Source: UBA6197 sp047638075 | Lineage (GTDB): Bacteria > Pseudomonadota > Alphaproteobacteria > Rhodobacterales > Rhodobacteraceae | Direction: 5' to 3' | Assembly: GCF_047638075.1 (NCBI RefSeq) | Contig: NZ_JBLJBV010000074.1 | Span: 1 to 47,749, forward strand | Length of the DNA: 47,749 bases | Part shown: positions 16,977-25,686 of the stretch, in pieces | How positions within the stretch are numbered: the first letter of the stretch is position 1 | Layout of the letters: the number at the start of each line of letters is the position of its first letter | Notes under the pieces: model-generated | Told to the model about the DNA's origin: nothing | Databases searched by the model: none | What the model saw: the letters and a program-made list of their open reading frames with translations, nothing else | Translations under genes and position numbers: made by a program

Positions 16977-17473
16977 CCGCGCGCCCCCTTCAGCGATTTT
17001 GCCACCAGCATCTTGCGGCGCAAGGGCGACAGATGGTCAACGAAAAGCTTGCCGTTCAGATGGTCAATCTGATGCTGCACCGAGGTCGCCCAAAGCCCGA
17101 CAAAGTCGCGTTCCGCCCACACTCCGGCGTCGTTCAAAAACCGCACCGTCACCGCGCGGGGCCGGTCCACAAAGGCCGAAACGCCGGGCAGATTGGGGCT
17201 GGCCTCTTCGTGTTTGCGGATCTGCACCGAGGCATGCAGCACCGACGGATTAGCCATCAGCACCGCTTGCCCGCGTTTGTCCGACGCATCGACCACCGCA
17301 AGGCGCAGCATGATCCCGATCTGCGGCGCGGCAAGGCCAACGCCCGGCATCGCCTCCATCGTGTCCACCATATCGTCCCAGATCATGCGGACAGTTTCGG
17401 TAACGACCTCGACTGGCTCTGCGGCCATGTGCAGGCGGCGATCGGCATAGGGCAGGAACGGGCGGACGGTCAC
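16973..17473 (-). CDS. Degenerate peptide deformylase-like protein
   Basis: A 166-residue paralogue of peptide deformylase encoded between def and fmt. The first motif is intact (GVGLAAPQIG, Gln51). The second, normally EEGCLS, reads EEASPN with Ser92 in place of the metal-ligand Cys. The third, normally HEXDH, reads HQIDH with Gln135 in place of the catalytic Glu. Both His ligands remain. Deformylase activity is therefore unlikely, and a binding, regulatory or altered role is possible. The start is GTG at 17473, overlapping the def stop by 4 bases. The frame is otherwise uninterrupted, so it is not an obvious pseudogene. Confidence 0.85.
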   Translation of the reverse strand: MTVRPFLPYADRRLHMAAEPVEVVTETVRMIWDDMVDTMEAMPGVGLAAPQIGIMLRLAVVDASDKRGQAVLMANPSVLHASVQIRKHEEASPNLPGVSAFVDRPRAVTVRFLNDAGVWAERDFVGLWATSVQHQIDHLNGKLFVDHLSPLRRKMLVAKSLKGARG

Positions 17474-18027
17474 AACCAGTCCTGCGTATGATCAGGCCGG
17501 GGCTGCCCTTCGCGGGCGCGCTCACGTTTAAGCTTTTGCATCTTGCGGGTGATCATCTGGCGTTTCAGCGGACCGATGTAATCAATGAACAGCTTGCCGT
17601 TGAGGTGGTCCAGTTCATGCTGCGCGCAGGTGGCCCAAAGCCCGTCGAACTGCTCCTCATGGGTCTGGCCATCCAGCCCCAGCCAACGCATCCGAACCTC
17701 GGCCGGGCGGGTGACATCGGCGTATTGTTCCGGGATCGAGAGGCAGCCTTCCTCATAGGTATTCAGCGCCTCGGAGGTCCAGGTGATTTCCGGGTTGATC
17801 ATCACCATCGGGTCAGGCGCGGCGGCCTTGTCCTTGACGCAATCCATGACAAACAAGCGGCGCAAGATACCCACCTGCGGCGCGGCAAGCCCCACCCCTG
17901 GCGCATCATACATGGTGGCCAGCATGTCATCCGCCAGCCGACGAAGGTCATCATCAACCCCGGCTACAGGATCACAAAGCTTCTTGAGCCGCGGGTCAGG
18001 ATGGATAAGAATTGAACGTATGGTCAT
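17470..18027 (-). CDS. def: Peptide deformylase
   Basis: Def removes the formyl group from the N-terminal methionine of nascent proteins. The 185-residue protein has all three motifs: GVGLAAPQVG (Gln51), EEGCLSIP (metal Cys95) and QHELDHLNG (His137, catalytic Glu138, His141). The C-terminus is a long charged tail (KRQMITRKMQKLKRERAREG). The start at 18027 gives MTIRSILIHPDPRL, and a longer frame to 18108 is not family-like. It is the first gene of the def / def-like / fmt unit. Confidence 0.97.
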   Translation of the reverse strand: MTIRSILIHPDPRLKKLCDPVAGVDDDLRRLADDMLATMYDAPGVGLAAPQVGILRRLFVMDCVKDKAAAPDPMVMINPEITWTSEALNTYEEGCLSIPEQYADVTRPAEVRMRWLGLDGQTHEEQFDGLWATCAQHELDHLNGKLFIDYIGPLKRQMITRKMQKLKRERAREGQPRPDHTQDWL

Positions 18028-18213
18028 GCTGAATGATTTAGGTGAAGCTTGCTCATGGTGCAATGGCATCGCCAAACGAGAATGAAATTCTGACGCAGCA
18101 AACATCAATGGAAAATAATTCTACCGATTATGCGTTCAATGGAACTGTTTGCCGATATACAAGGGCAAAACGGAACAAACCAACCCCACAACCCCGGACA
18201 GGAACCTGACCCG

Positions 18214-19395
18214 ATGAGCAAAGCGCCGAACTTTGACGAAATCATCTGCCGGCTAGGCACCCATTCCTCAAAATGGGACTGCATGGAACGCCTTTATGGC
18301 GTTTCCGCCACTGAGGGCCTGCCGATGTGGGTCGCTGATATGGATTTTCGCCCGCCAATGGCAGTGCAGCGCGCGCTGGAAGAAATGACAGCGCACGGCA
18401 TCTACGGCTATTTTGGGGATGATGCCGCCTATCTGGCCGCAATCCGCTGGTGGATGAAAACACGCCACGACTGGGCCGTGGAAAACGATTGGATCTTTAC
18501 CACCCACGGGCTGGTCAACGGCACCGCGATGTGCGTCGACGCCTTTACCCGGCCGGGGGATCGGATCGTGCTGATGACGCCGGTTTACCACGCCTTCGCG
18601 CGGGTGATCAAAGCCGCCGGGCGCGAGGTTGTCGAATGTAAACTGGCGCAGCGGGGCGGCCGGTACGAAATGGATTTTGACGCCTGGGACGCACAGATGA
18701 CCGGCGCCGAGACAATGCTGATCCTGTGTTCACCTCATAACCCCGGTGGCCGCGTCTGGACCGTAGAGGAGCTGCGCGCCGTGGCCGCGTTCTGCAAGCG
18801 CCACGATCTGATCCTTGTATCGGACGAAATTCACCACGATCTGGTGATGCCGGGCCACAAACACACGGTCATGGCACGCGCCGCAGATATCACTGATCGG
18901 CTGGTAATGTTGACCGCAGCCACCAAGACCTTCAATATCGCGGGCTGCCATTCGGGCAATGTGATCATCCCCGATGCGGGCCTGCGGGCACGGTTTGCAC
19001 AGCGGATGGGCGCGCTGGGAATTTCAGTCAATTCGTTCGGCATGGCAATGGCAACGGCGGCCTATTCGCCCGAAGGGGCGGAATGGCTGGATCATCTGGT
19101 TACTTATCTTGACGGCAACCGAAAGATCTTTGACGCCGGGATCAATGCAATTCCGGGTCTGAAATCCATGCCGCTTGAGGCGACCTATCTGGCTTGGGTT
19201 GATTTTTCCGATACCGGGATGACGAAAGAAGAATTTACCACGCGGGTTGAAAAGATTGCAAAAATCGCCGCCAATCATGGCCTCAGCTTTGGTGCGGGTG
19301 GCGAAACCTATCTACGCTTCAACCTTGCCACGCCGCGCGCACATATCAACGAGGCCGTAGCACGGATGCAAAAGACATTTGCAGATTTACAATAG
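18214..19395 (+). CDS. MalY/PatB-type PLP-dependent C-S lyase or aminotransferase
   Basis: A 393-residue fold-type I PLP enzyme of the MalY/PatB group, which usually cleaves cystathionine or related C-S bonds. Visible elements are the N-terminal THSSKWD and LPMWVADMDFRPP, the YGYFGDD segment, LCSPHNPGG (the PLP-contact region), VSDEIHHDL and the Schiff-base lysine in TAATKTFNIAG. The C-terminal FNLATPR supplies the carboxylate-binding Arg. The start MSKAPNFDE is chosen over ATGs at 18130 and 18139 because it begins the conserved domain. The exact substrate cannot be read from the sequence. Confidence 0.88.
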   Translation: MSKAPNFDEIICRLGTHSSKWDCMERLYGVSATEGLPMWVADMDFRPPMAVQRALEEMTAHGIYGYFGDDAAYLAAIRWWMKTRHDWAVENDWIFTTHGLVNGTAMCVDAFTRPGDRIVLMTPVYHAFARVIKAAGREVVECKLAQRGGRYEMDFDAWDAQMTGAETMLILCSPHNPGGRVWTVEELRAVAAFCKRHDLILVSDEIHHDLVMPGHKHTVMARAADITDRLVMLTAATKTFNIAGCHSGNVIIPDAGLRARFAQRMGALGISVNSFGMAMATAAYSPEGAEWLDHLVTYLDGNRKIFDAGINAIPGLKSMPLEATYLAWVDFSDTGMTKEEFTTRVEKIAKIAANHGLSFGAGGETYLRFNLATPRAHINEAVARMQKTFADLQ

Positions 19396-19748
19396 GGCGC
19401 CGCGCGGCCAGAATGGGGAGGCGTTCTTTCCGGCCGCGCGACAAGGCTCAAGCGTAGGGCAAATAACCCACGCCCACATTTTTATAACGCAACGACAAAG
19501 CGGCCGATAATCCCGCACCGGGGTTTCGCGCTTGACAATGCGTACACTTTGCCCCTCGCTAATTCAGAGGCAGAAAACCCATATCTATCCCCCAGACACT
19601 GACCGTCGGCCTAGCGATAAGGTCATAAAATCGGGTCGGGCTTTTTAGCAGATCAGGTAGCGCCCGAGGAAATGCCACAAACACGCACGGCCGTATTGCC
19701 GCAAGTGCATTCGCCCGCTAGGCTTTACCCCGCAACCTGGAGGAACCC
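19396..19748. other. 353-base intergenic region with one hairpin
   Basis: No convincing gene lies between the C-S lyase gene and the lytic transglycosylase gene. The left end holds an inverted repeat (19401-19409 with 19432-19440), with inner AGAA/TTCT pairing. A TTGACA occurs at about 19533, but no -10 box lies at the right distance. GGAGG at 19739-19743 is the ribosome binding site of the next gene. I see nothing else. Confidence 0.6.
19401..19440 (+). terminator. GC-rich hairpin after the C-S lyase gene
   Basis: CGCGCGGCC (19401-19409) and GGCCGCGCG (19432-19440) are perfect inverted repeats 5 bases after the stop codon. No T run follows, so this is a possible terminator or mRNA-stabilising stem. 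Confidence 0.45.
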
Positions 19749-20909
19749 ATGCGCCTTGCGGCCCTTGCCTTTGCCCTTTTTCCATTTACTGCCCACGCTG
19801 AATGCGGCGGAAACTTTTCGACATTCATTAAAGGACTTAAGGCCGACGCCATCGCACGGGGCCACACCCCGACACAGGTAGATGCATTCTTCAAAGGCGC
19901 CGAGCAGGACCCACGGGTGCTGAAAGCTGACCGCGCCCAAGGGGTTTTCCGCAAGACCTTTGCCGATTTTGCCAAAGCACTCATATCACAAAACCGGCTC
20001 AGCAATGGCGCCGCCAACGCCAAGAAATACAAAGACACTTTTAACCGAATCCAACGTGAGTACGGCATTTCGCGCGGGGTCTTGCTCGCGTTCTGGGCCC
20101 TGGAAACCGATTTTGGCGCCGTGCAGGGCGATTTCAACACCAGAAACGCGTTGGTGACGCTGGCGCATGATTGCCGCCGCCCCGATCTGTTTCGCCCACA
20201 GGTAATGGCTGCAGTCGCACTCTACGCACGCGGTGATTTTGATCCCGCCCGCACACAGGGTGCCTGGGCAGGCGAAATCGGGCAGGTGCAGATGCTACCC
20301 CTTGATATCTTGCGCAACGGCGTGGACGGCGACGGCGATGGTCATATCCGGCTGAAAACCTCATCAGTGGATGCGCTGATGTCGGGGGCAAAGATGTTGT
20401 CGGCACTGGGTTGGCGCCAGGACGAGCCCTGGCTGCAAGAAATCAGAATTCCCGACACTCTTGATTGGACCAAAACCGGGCTCGACACTCAGCTTTCCAC
20501 CGCCGACTGGGCGCGGCAAGGGATCAGCGCCCGCAATGGCAGCCTGGCCATAGGGCTGAAAGGCTCGGTCCTGCTACCAATGGGGCGCAAAGGACCGGCG
20601 TTTATGGTCTATCCAAATTTTCGGGTGCTGTTTGAATGGAACAAAAGCTTTGTCTATGTCACGACTGCCGCCTATTTCGCCGCAAGACTTGAAGGCGCGC
20701 CTCCTTTTGCGCGGGGCAAACCAGACCCGGCGCTATCTGAACGCGACATGAAAACACTCCAAAAGAAGCTGGTGGCACGCGGCCATGATGTCGGCAAAAT
20801 TGATGGAATTCTGGGTGCCAATACCCGTGCTGCGGTACAAACAGAACAGAGCAGGTTAGGTTTACCAGCAGATGCATGGCCGACCGCAGCGCTACTCACA
20901 AAGCTGTAA
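19749..20909 (+). CDS. Lytic murein transglycosylase with peptidoglycan-binding domain
   Basis: A 386-residue exported MltB-type (GH103-like) lytic transglycosylase that would cleave glycan strands of peptidoglycan. Residues 1-18 form a signal peptide (MRLAALAFALFPFTAHA) ending in an AHA cleavage site, with no lipobox, so it is probably soluble in the periplasm. The catalytic region has WALETDFGAVQGDFNTRNAL with the active-site Glu, and GEIGQVQMLPLDIL. The C-terminal 60 residues match a PG_binding_1 domain (MKTLQKKLVARGHDVGKIDG). GGAGGAA precedes the ATG. It shares architecture with the lipoprotein at 42.5-43.8 kb. Confidence 0.9.
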   Translation: MRLAALAFALFPFTAHAECGGNFSTFIKGLKADAIARGHTPTQVDAFFKGAEQDPRVLKADRAQGVFRKTFADFAKALISQNRLSNGAANAKKYKDTFNRIQREYGISRGVLLAFWALETDFGAVQGDFNTRNALVTLAHDCRRPDLFRPQVMAAVALYARGDFDPARTQGAWAGEIGQVQMLPLDILRNGVDGDGDGHIRLKTSSVDALMSGAKMLSALGWRQDEPWLQEIRIPDTLDWTKTGLDTQLSTADWARQGISARNGSLAIGLKGSVLLPMGRKGPAFMVYPNFRVLFEWNKSFVYVTTAAYFAARLEGAPPFARGKPDPALSERDMKTLQKKLVARGHDVGKIDGILGANTRAAVQTEQSRLGLPADAWPTAALLTKL

Positions 20910-20910
20910 C

Positions 20911-20981
20911 GCCTCCGGCGGGAGTATTTGGTCCAAAAAAAAGCCGGAATTTTCGTTGGCAAAAATACTCCCGCCGGAGGC
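20911..20981. terminator. Bidirectional terminator built from the GTATTTGG-type repeat
   Basis: A perfect 19-bp inverted repeat (20911-20929 with 20963-20981) lies between convergent genes. The first arm reads GCCTCCGGCGGGAGTATTT, and the loop contains a run of eight A. T-rich and A-rich tracts on either side suit termination on both strands. Confidence 0.8.
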
Positions 20982-21007
20982 TCCCCAGCATCGTCGCATG
21001 ACTATGA

Positions 21008-22303
21008 TCAACTTTCGCGGAAAGCCCGGTTGAAGTAATCAGCCAGGGGTTTGAGCAGGTAGGCAAGCGGGCTGCGTTCACCGGTACGGATGAAAACTTC
21101 GACCGGCATGCCGGGGATCAGTACCAGACCGCCCAGCTTGTCAATTTCGCCGGGGTTCAGCACGACTTCAGCGCGGTAGTAGTGGGCGCGCGTCGCCTCA
21201 TCTACTAGCGCGTCGGCCGAAACGCGGCTGACCTGGCCAAATACCTCGGGTGTGGTGCGGCTGGCAAAGGCAGAAAAGCGTAACGTAACGGGTTGACCGA
21301 CCGATACCTCATCCACGTTGATTGTCTGGATCTGCGCGCCGATCACCAATGGCCGATCCTGCGGCACAAGATACATCACCGGTTCCGCCGCGCGCACAAC
21401 CGAACGCGGGGTGGTCACCACCATTGCATGAACAATGCCGGCGACCGGGGCACGCAGGTCCAGTCGCTCGATCTGGCCCGATAGGGCACGGCGTCTCTCG
21501 GCCAGTTCCAACTCGCGGTAGCCGATGTCGCGCAGTTGGGTTTCCGCCTCTTCGCGCCGCGCTGATGACAGGCGCAGGCTTTCAAGGTCGATCTCGGTCA
21601 GTTTGCCCTCGGCTTGGGCGCGGGCGGCGGTCAGTTCTCCCACCTGACCGGCTAGCGAGGCCGCCTCGCGTTCGAGTGCCAGCACCCGGCTGGCTTGCGC
21701 CAGGCCCTTTTCAAACAGGCCGCGCTGGTCGGTCAGTTCGCGCTGAATCAGCGATTCTTGTGTCGACAATGCCGCGAGTTGAGCGTTGATGCCGACAATC
21801 TGGCTTTGTGTCTGATCATGACGCTTAGCCAGTTGCTCCAGCGTGGCGGTTTGAGTTTCTGCCCGTGCAACGAAAAGCCGATACTGGCCATCAATCAACT
21901 CGGCAATATCGGGGTTGCGGGCAGCTTTGGTCAGGACGGGCGAAAATGAGATCTGGGGTGCATCCACACGCTCGGCTTCGAGTCGGCCGCGCCGGGCAAG
22001 AAGTTCAAAAAACTGTCCCTCGACGATAGAAAGTTCAGATCGCAACAGTTCTCCGTCAAGCCGGATCAGCGGGTCGCCAGCCGCCACCAAATCGCCGTCA
22101 TGGACGAGAATTTCGGCCACCACACCACCATCAGGGTGCTGCACCACTTGCCGGTTCTGCTCCACCTCGACCTGCCCCGAGGCCACCACCGCCCCGGCGA
22201 TCGAGCTAAAGCCGGCCCAAATCCCAAATCCGCCCACCAGCACCGCGATTGCCAGAAATCCCGCGATGACAGGGCCTGCGGCAGACCATTTCTGCGCGCT
22301 CAT
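21008..22303 (-). CDS. Type I secretion periplasmic adaptor (HlyD/PrtE family)
   Basis: A 431-residue membrane-fusion protein linking the inner-membrane ABC exporter to a TolC-type outer-membrane channel. One N-terminal transmembrane segment (about 12-35) is followed by a lipoyl half-motif (VVQHPDGGVVAEILVHDGDLV), a long alpha-helical coiled coil (about 110-280), the second lipoyl half (LRAPVAGIVHAMVV) and a C-terminal beta domain ending LIPGMPVEVFIRTGERSP, a typical HlyD/PrtE tail. Its ATG overlaps the stop of the exporter gene (ATGA). No outer-membrane component or cargo gene is adjacent. Confidence 0.93.
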   Translation of the reverse strand: MSAQKWSAAGPVIAGFLAIAVLVGGFGIWAGFSSIAGAVVASGQVEVEQNRQVVQHPDGGVVAEILVHDGDLVAAGDPLIRLDGELLRSELSIVEGQFFELLARRGRLEAERVDAPQISFSPVLTKAARNPDIAELIDGQYRLFVARAETQTATLEQLAKRHDQTQSQIVGINAQLAALSTQESLIQRELTDQRGLFEKGLAQASRVLALEREAASLAGQVGELTAARAQAEGKLTEIDLESLRLSSARREEAETQLRDIGYRELELAERRRALSGQIERLDLRAPVAGIVHAMVVTTPRSVVRAAEPVMYLVPQDRPLVIGAQIQTINVDEVSVGQPVTLRFSAFASRTTPEVFGQVSRVSADALVDEATRAHYYRAEVVLNPGEIDKLGGLVLIPGMPVEVFIRTGERSPLAYLLKPLADYFNRAFRES

Positions 22304-24036
22304 ACCACACCTCCAGGCCCGGCGCTTCGGGCGATGTCGCCTGCATTCTGGACCATCGACTTTAACACCTCATCGCGCGGACCAAAGGCGCGGCGCACCC
22401 CCCCGTCCAGCACCATAAGCGTATCACATTCGGCAATTGCCGCGGGGCGGTGCGCCATGATCAGAACGCCGCCACCCGCCGCCTTCACCGCGCGAATTGC
22501 GGTATTGAGTGCGAGGCTGCCTTCGTTATCAAGGTTGGCGTTGGGTTCATCAAGAACCAACAAAACCGGGTCGCCATATAGCGCGCGAGCCAGCCCGACA
22601 CGTTGGATCTGGCCGCCTGAAAGCCGCCCGCCCGCCTGTGAAACGCGGGTATCGTAGCCCTCTGGCAGATCAAGGATCATCTGATGTGCTGCGGCGCGTT
22701 TTGCGGCCTCTACAACCATTCCGGCGTCGGGCTCGGCCGACAGCCGGGCGATATTTTCCGCTATGGTGCCGTCAAACAACGTTACACGCTGCGGCAGATA
22801 GCCAACGAGCGCGCCGAGCACATCAGGATCGTATTGGTCCAAGGTCGCGCCATCCAGCCGCAACTGCCCCCCCGCCGGGCGCCAGACGCCGCAGAGCGCC
22901 CTTGCCAATGTTGACTTTCCCGCACCCGAAGGGCCAATCACGCCCATCGCCTCGCCGGGGGTGAGGGTGAAAGACACCATCCGCAGGCTGGCCGCGTGTT
23001 GCCCTGGCGGCACAACGGTCAACTGATTGGCCTCGACCAGTGCCTTGGGGCGGGGCAAGGCGGTGCGGGCTGCCTCTTGTGGTGTGGTTGACAGCAACAC
23101 CGCCAGCCGCGCCCACCCCTGACCCGCCCGGCCAACCATGGGCCAGCCCGCAATCGCCTGTTCAACCGGCGCCAGCGCCCGGCCCATCAGGATTGACGCC
23201 GCGATCATCGCGCCCGAGGTCAGTTCACCGCGCAACACAAGCCACGCCCCCAATGCCAGCATCGCAGATTGCAAAAACAGCCGAAACGTCTTGGTGAAAA
23301 CCGAAAACGCGCTACCAAGATCGGTTGCGCTGACCATCTGCGATAGCGCACGGCCCCGCGCCATTTGCCAGCGCGCAAAGCTGGTGCCGCGCATTCCAAG
23401 CGCCTGGATCAGCTCTGCCTCATCTCGCAGCTGGTCTGACATCCGATCCGCCATCAGCCCCGCCCCTGAGGCGCGTTGCAACGGCGTGCGGGTCAGCGAC
23501 TGGTTCAGGATCGTAACGATCACCAGAACCACACCGCCCAGCACCGCGAGCCACCCAAGCCAGGCGTGGAAAAAGAACACCGCCGCCATGAACATCGGCG
23601 CCCAGGGCAGATCAAACAGTGCCATCAACACCGGCGAAGCCAGCATCTTTTGCAACGCTTCAAGATCGCGCAGCCCCGCCATCGCCACCGGATCATTGGG
23701 AAACAGCGCGGTGCGCCGAATCACTGCGCCAAAAACCCGCGATTCAAGGCGCGTTTGAAACCGCGCACCCACCCGGGCCATGACCCGGTTTCGCACCAGA
23801 TCCAGGATACCCATCATCAAAAACAAAAACACCACCAGCGCAAACAGTGCTGTCAGTGTCTCAACCGAGCGGCTACCCAGAACCCGGTCATAGATTTGCA
23901 GCATGAACAACGGCCCGGTCAGCATCAGAACATTCACAAAGGCCGAAAACAACGCAACCGACATATAAAGCCGGCGGCTATCGGCACGCGCGGCGCGAAG
24001 CTCTGCCAAACCCTTGGCGGTTTCGGGGTGTTTCAT
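22300..24036 (-). CDS. Type I secretion ABC exporter (PrtD family permease/ATPase)
   Basis: A 578-residue fused permease-ATPase that would energise one-step export of RTX-type proteins. The N-terminal half has about five or six membrane segments (from SVALFSAFVNVLMLTGPLFML). The ATPase half has Walker A GPSGAGKSTLA, the signature LSGGQIQRVGLARAL and Walker B VLLVLDEPNANLD. There is no C39 peptidase domain, so cargo is not processed at a double-glycine leader; a C-terminal signal is expected instead. It is the first gene of the exporter-adaptor pair and is divergent from mlaA. Confidence 0.94.
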   Translation of the reverse strand: MKHPETAKGLAELRAARADSRRLYMSVALFSAFVNVLMLTGPLFMLQIYDRVLGSRSVETLTALFALVVFLFLMMGILDLVRNRVMARVGARFQTRLESRVFGAVIRRTALFPNDPVAMAGLRDLEALQKMLASPVLMALFDLPWAPMFMAAVFFFHAWLGWLAVLGGVVLVIVTILNQSLTRTPLQRASGAGLMADRMSDQLRDEAELIQALGMRGTSFARWQMARGRALSQMVSATDLGSAFSVFTKTFRLFLQSAMLALGAWLVLRGELTSGAMIAASILMGRALAPVEQAIAGWPMVGRAGQGWARLAVLLSTTPQEAARTALPRPKALVEANQLTVVPPGQHAASLRMVSFTLTPGEAMGVIGPSGAGKSTLARALCGVWRPAGGQLRLDGATLDQYDPDVLGALVGYLPQRVTLFDGTIAENIARLSAEPDAGMVVEAAKRAAAHQMILDLPEGYDTRVSQAGGRLSGGQIQRVGLARALYGDPVLLVLDEPNANLDNEGSLALNTAIRAVKAAGGGVLIMAHRPAAIAECDTLMVLDGGVRRAFGPRDEVLKSMVQNAGDIARSAGPGGVV

Positions 24037-24211
24037 GCCGCGCTTCCTTTGTTTCGGGCCCGTGTTGCTGGCTCGATTAAACCATTAACACGGTCTTGCC
24101 TTGTCACCTCGACCATCGGCACCTATTCCTTTAACAAGGTTTTGACCCGATACGGGGCCAATTCCATCAGTGTTGCCACGACCAGTAGCATAACAAAAGT
24201 TAGGAATTCCC

Positions 24212-24991
24212 TTGTTGCGTATCTTGTGGTCCCGGTTTTTACCCCGCCGCCAAAGGCACACCGCACTGGCAGGCTGCGCCTTGCTGGTCCTTGCCGCCTG
24301 CGCATCGGCGCCGGCGCCTGTCGGGGTCTCTGACCCCTATGAGGCGCAAAACCGGCAGGTCCACGACTTCAACGTTGCCCTCGACAAGGCCCTGTTCATG
24401 GGGTCCGGCACCGAAGGCGCCACAACAGGGGTGCCCGAGCCGGTGCTCAGGACGGTTTCGAATTTCGGGGGCAACCTGGGGCTGCCGGGTAAGGTCGTGA
24501 ACTCTATCCTGCAAGGGCGCCCCGAACCCGCAGTCAAAAACACGTTTCGGTTCTTGATCAACAGCACGCTGGGTGTGGCGGGGATATTCGATCCTGCGGG
24601 ATCATCATTTTCGTTGCCGGAAACCTATACCGATTTTGGCGAGACGCTGCATGTCTGGGGCGTTGGCGAGGGTGCGTATCTGGAGCTGCCGGTTTTGGGC
24701 CCCTCAACCGAGCGCGATCTTGTCGGGACGGTGGTGGATATCGTGATTGATCCCCTGCGAATAATCCTGCCCGAACCTGAAACCTACTACGCCACCGGCG
24801 CCAGACTGGCGTCAAAAGTCAGTGACCGACTGCGTTTTGGGGATACTATCGATTCCATTTTGCACGAAAGCGCCGATAGTTATGCGCAGTCGCGCCTGCT
24901 TTACCTGCAAAATCGCCGGTATCAGTTGGGAACGCAATCAGTAACGGATGCCGATGCTTATGACCCGTATGAGGACCCTTATGGCCAATAA
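24212..24991 (+). CDS. mlaA: MlaA-family phospholipid-transport lipoprotein (VacJ)
   Basis: MlaA is the outer-membrane lipoprotein of the Mla pathway that returns mislocalised phospholipids from the outer membrane. The 259-residue product has a signal peptide with lipobox LAAC (ALLVLAACASAP), then DPYEAQNRQVHDFN, the family signature, and FRFLINSTLGVAGIFDPAG with FGETLHVWGVGEGAYLELPVLGPST. The start is non-canonical: TTG at 24212 or the TTG at 24215, behind AGGAA at 24202-24206. No suitable ATG exists upstream of the lipobox. It overlaps mlaC by 11 bases. Confidence 0.92.
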   Translation: MLRILWSRFLPRRQRHTALAGCALLVLAACASAPAPVGVSDPYEAQNRQVHDFNVALDKALFMGSGTEGATTGVPEPVLRTVSNFGGNLGLPGKVVNSILQGRPEPAVKNTFRFLINSTLGVAGIFDPAGSSFSLPETYTDFGETLHVWGVGEGAYLELPVLGPSTERDLVGTVVDIVIDPLRIILPEPETYYATGARLASKVSDRLRFGDTIDSILHESADSYAQSRLLYLQNRRYQLGTQSVTDADAYDPYEDPYGQ

Positions 24992-25586
24992 CCCCACAAG
25001 ACGCAGCGTTATTGCGCAGGCAGGTGCCGTGATGGCCGTGGCCATCATGCCACAAACCGCCCTCGCTCTATCAGACACAGAGGCACGCGCGCTGATCAAC
25101 GCTGCCCTGGGCGAGGTGAATGCCGCCATCGCCTCAGGCAAGCAGGGGCCTGCCCTCTATGCTGCATTCGATCAGATTTTTGTGCGCTACGCCGACGTCA
25201 ACGTCATCGCCCAAAGCGCCTTGGGCGTGGCGGCGCGTCGCGCGACCCCGGCACAGATGAAGGCCTATGTGACGGCGTTTCGGGGCTACATGTCGCGCAA
25301 ATACGGCCGCCGTTTCCGTGAATTCAAGGGTTCGCGTTTTGAGATCACCGGTGCGCGGCCGGTCAAATCTTTTTACGAGGTCAAATCAATCGCCTATATG
25401 CCGGGCGAGGCCCCTTTCGAAGTGCTGTGGCATGTGTCCGACAAATCCGGCAAGAAAAGGTTCTTCAACCTTATCATCGAGGGTGTAAACATGCTGGCCA
25501 CCGAACGGACCGAGATCGGGGCGATGCTCGACCGCCGCAAAGGCGATATCGACGCGCTGATTGCGGACCTCAAGGCGGCTGGTTGA
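24981..25586 (+). CDS. mlaC: MlaC-family periplasmic phospholipid-binding protein
   Basis: A 201-residue exported protein of the MlaC/Ttg2D family that would ferry phospholipid between MlaA and the inner-membrane MlaFEDB complex. It starts MANNPTRRSVIAQAGAVMAV, an RR-containing signal sequence cleaved after TALAL. The mature domain shows RYADVNVIAQSALGV, ATPAQMKAYVTAFRGYMSRKY and FFNLIIEGVNMLATER, all MlaC-like. GAGGA just upstream supports this start over the ATG at 24948. The other mla genes are not in the window. Confidence 0.9.
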   Translation: MANNPTRRSVIAQAGAVMAVAIMPQTALALSDTEARALINAALGEVNAAIASGKQGPALYAAFDQIFVRYADVNVIAQSALGVAARRATPAQMKAYVTAFRGYMSRKYGRRFREFKGSRFEITGARPVKSFYEVKSIAYMPGEAPFEVLWHVSDKSGKKRFFNLIIEGVNMLATERTEIGAMLDRRKGDIDALIADLKAAG

Positions 25587-25650
25587 CGCCGTCTTTCTGA
25601 CCTTCACGCAACTACCCCCTGCCAGGCGCCCTTGCCAGCCAAGGCCACCT

Positions 25651-25682
25651 CCGGCGGGGGTATTTGAACCAGAAAGAAACGC
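25651..25682 (+). repeat. GTATTTGG-type intergenic motif
   Basis: CGGCGGGGGTATTTGAACC followed by AGAAAGAAAC lies between the convergent mlaC and penicillin-binding protein genes. It is another copy of the motif at 20.9 and 46.0 kb but lacks the inverted second arm. An imperfect CCCCCTGCC/GGCGGGGG pairing with 25616-25624 could form a terminator. Confidence 0.55.
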
Positions 25683-25686
25683 AGCC

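Noticed and set aside
18028..18213. Possible SAM-type riboswitch ahead of the C-S lyase gene
   Set aside because: The leader shows no conserved pseudoknot or stem pattern that I can match to a known class; the only repeats are short TCAATGGAA-like direct copies.
19533..19590. TTGACA in the 353-base gap as a promoter for the lytic transglycosylase gene
   Set aside because: No -10 hexamer lies 16-18 bases downstream; TACACT is only 7 bases away and TATCTA is too far.
24123..24305. 60-codon minus-strand frame with a hydrophobic stretch between the exporter and mlaA
   Set aside because: Its first half is antisense to the mlaA signal peptide, there is no ribosome binding site, and the hydrophobic stretch can be explained by antisense and promoter DNA.
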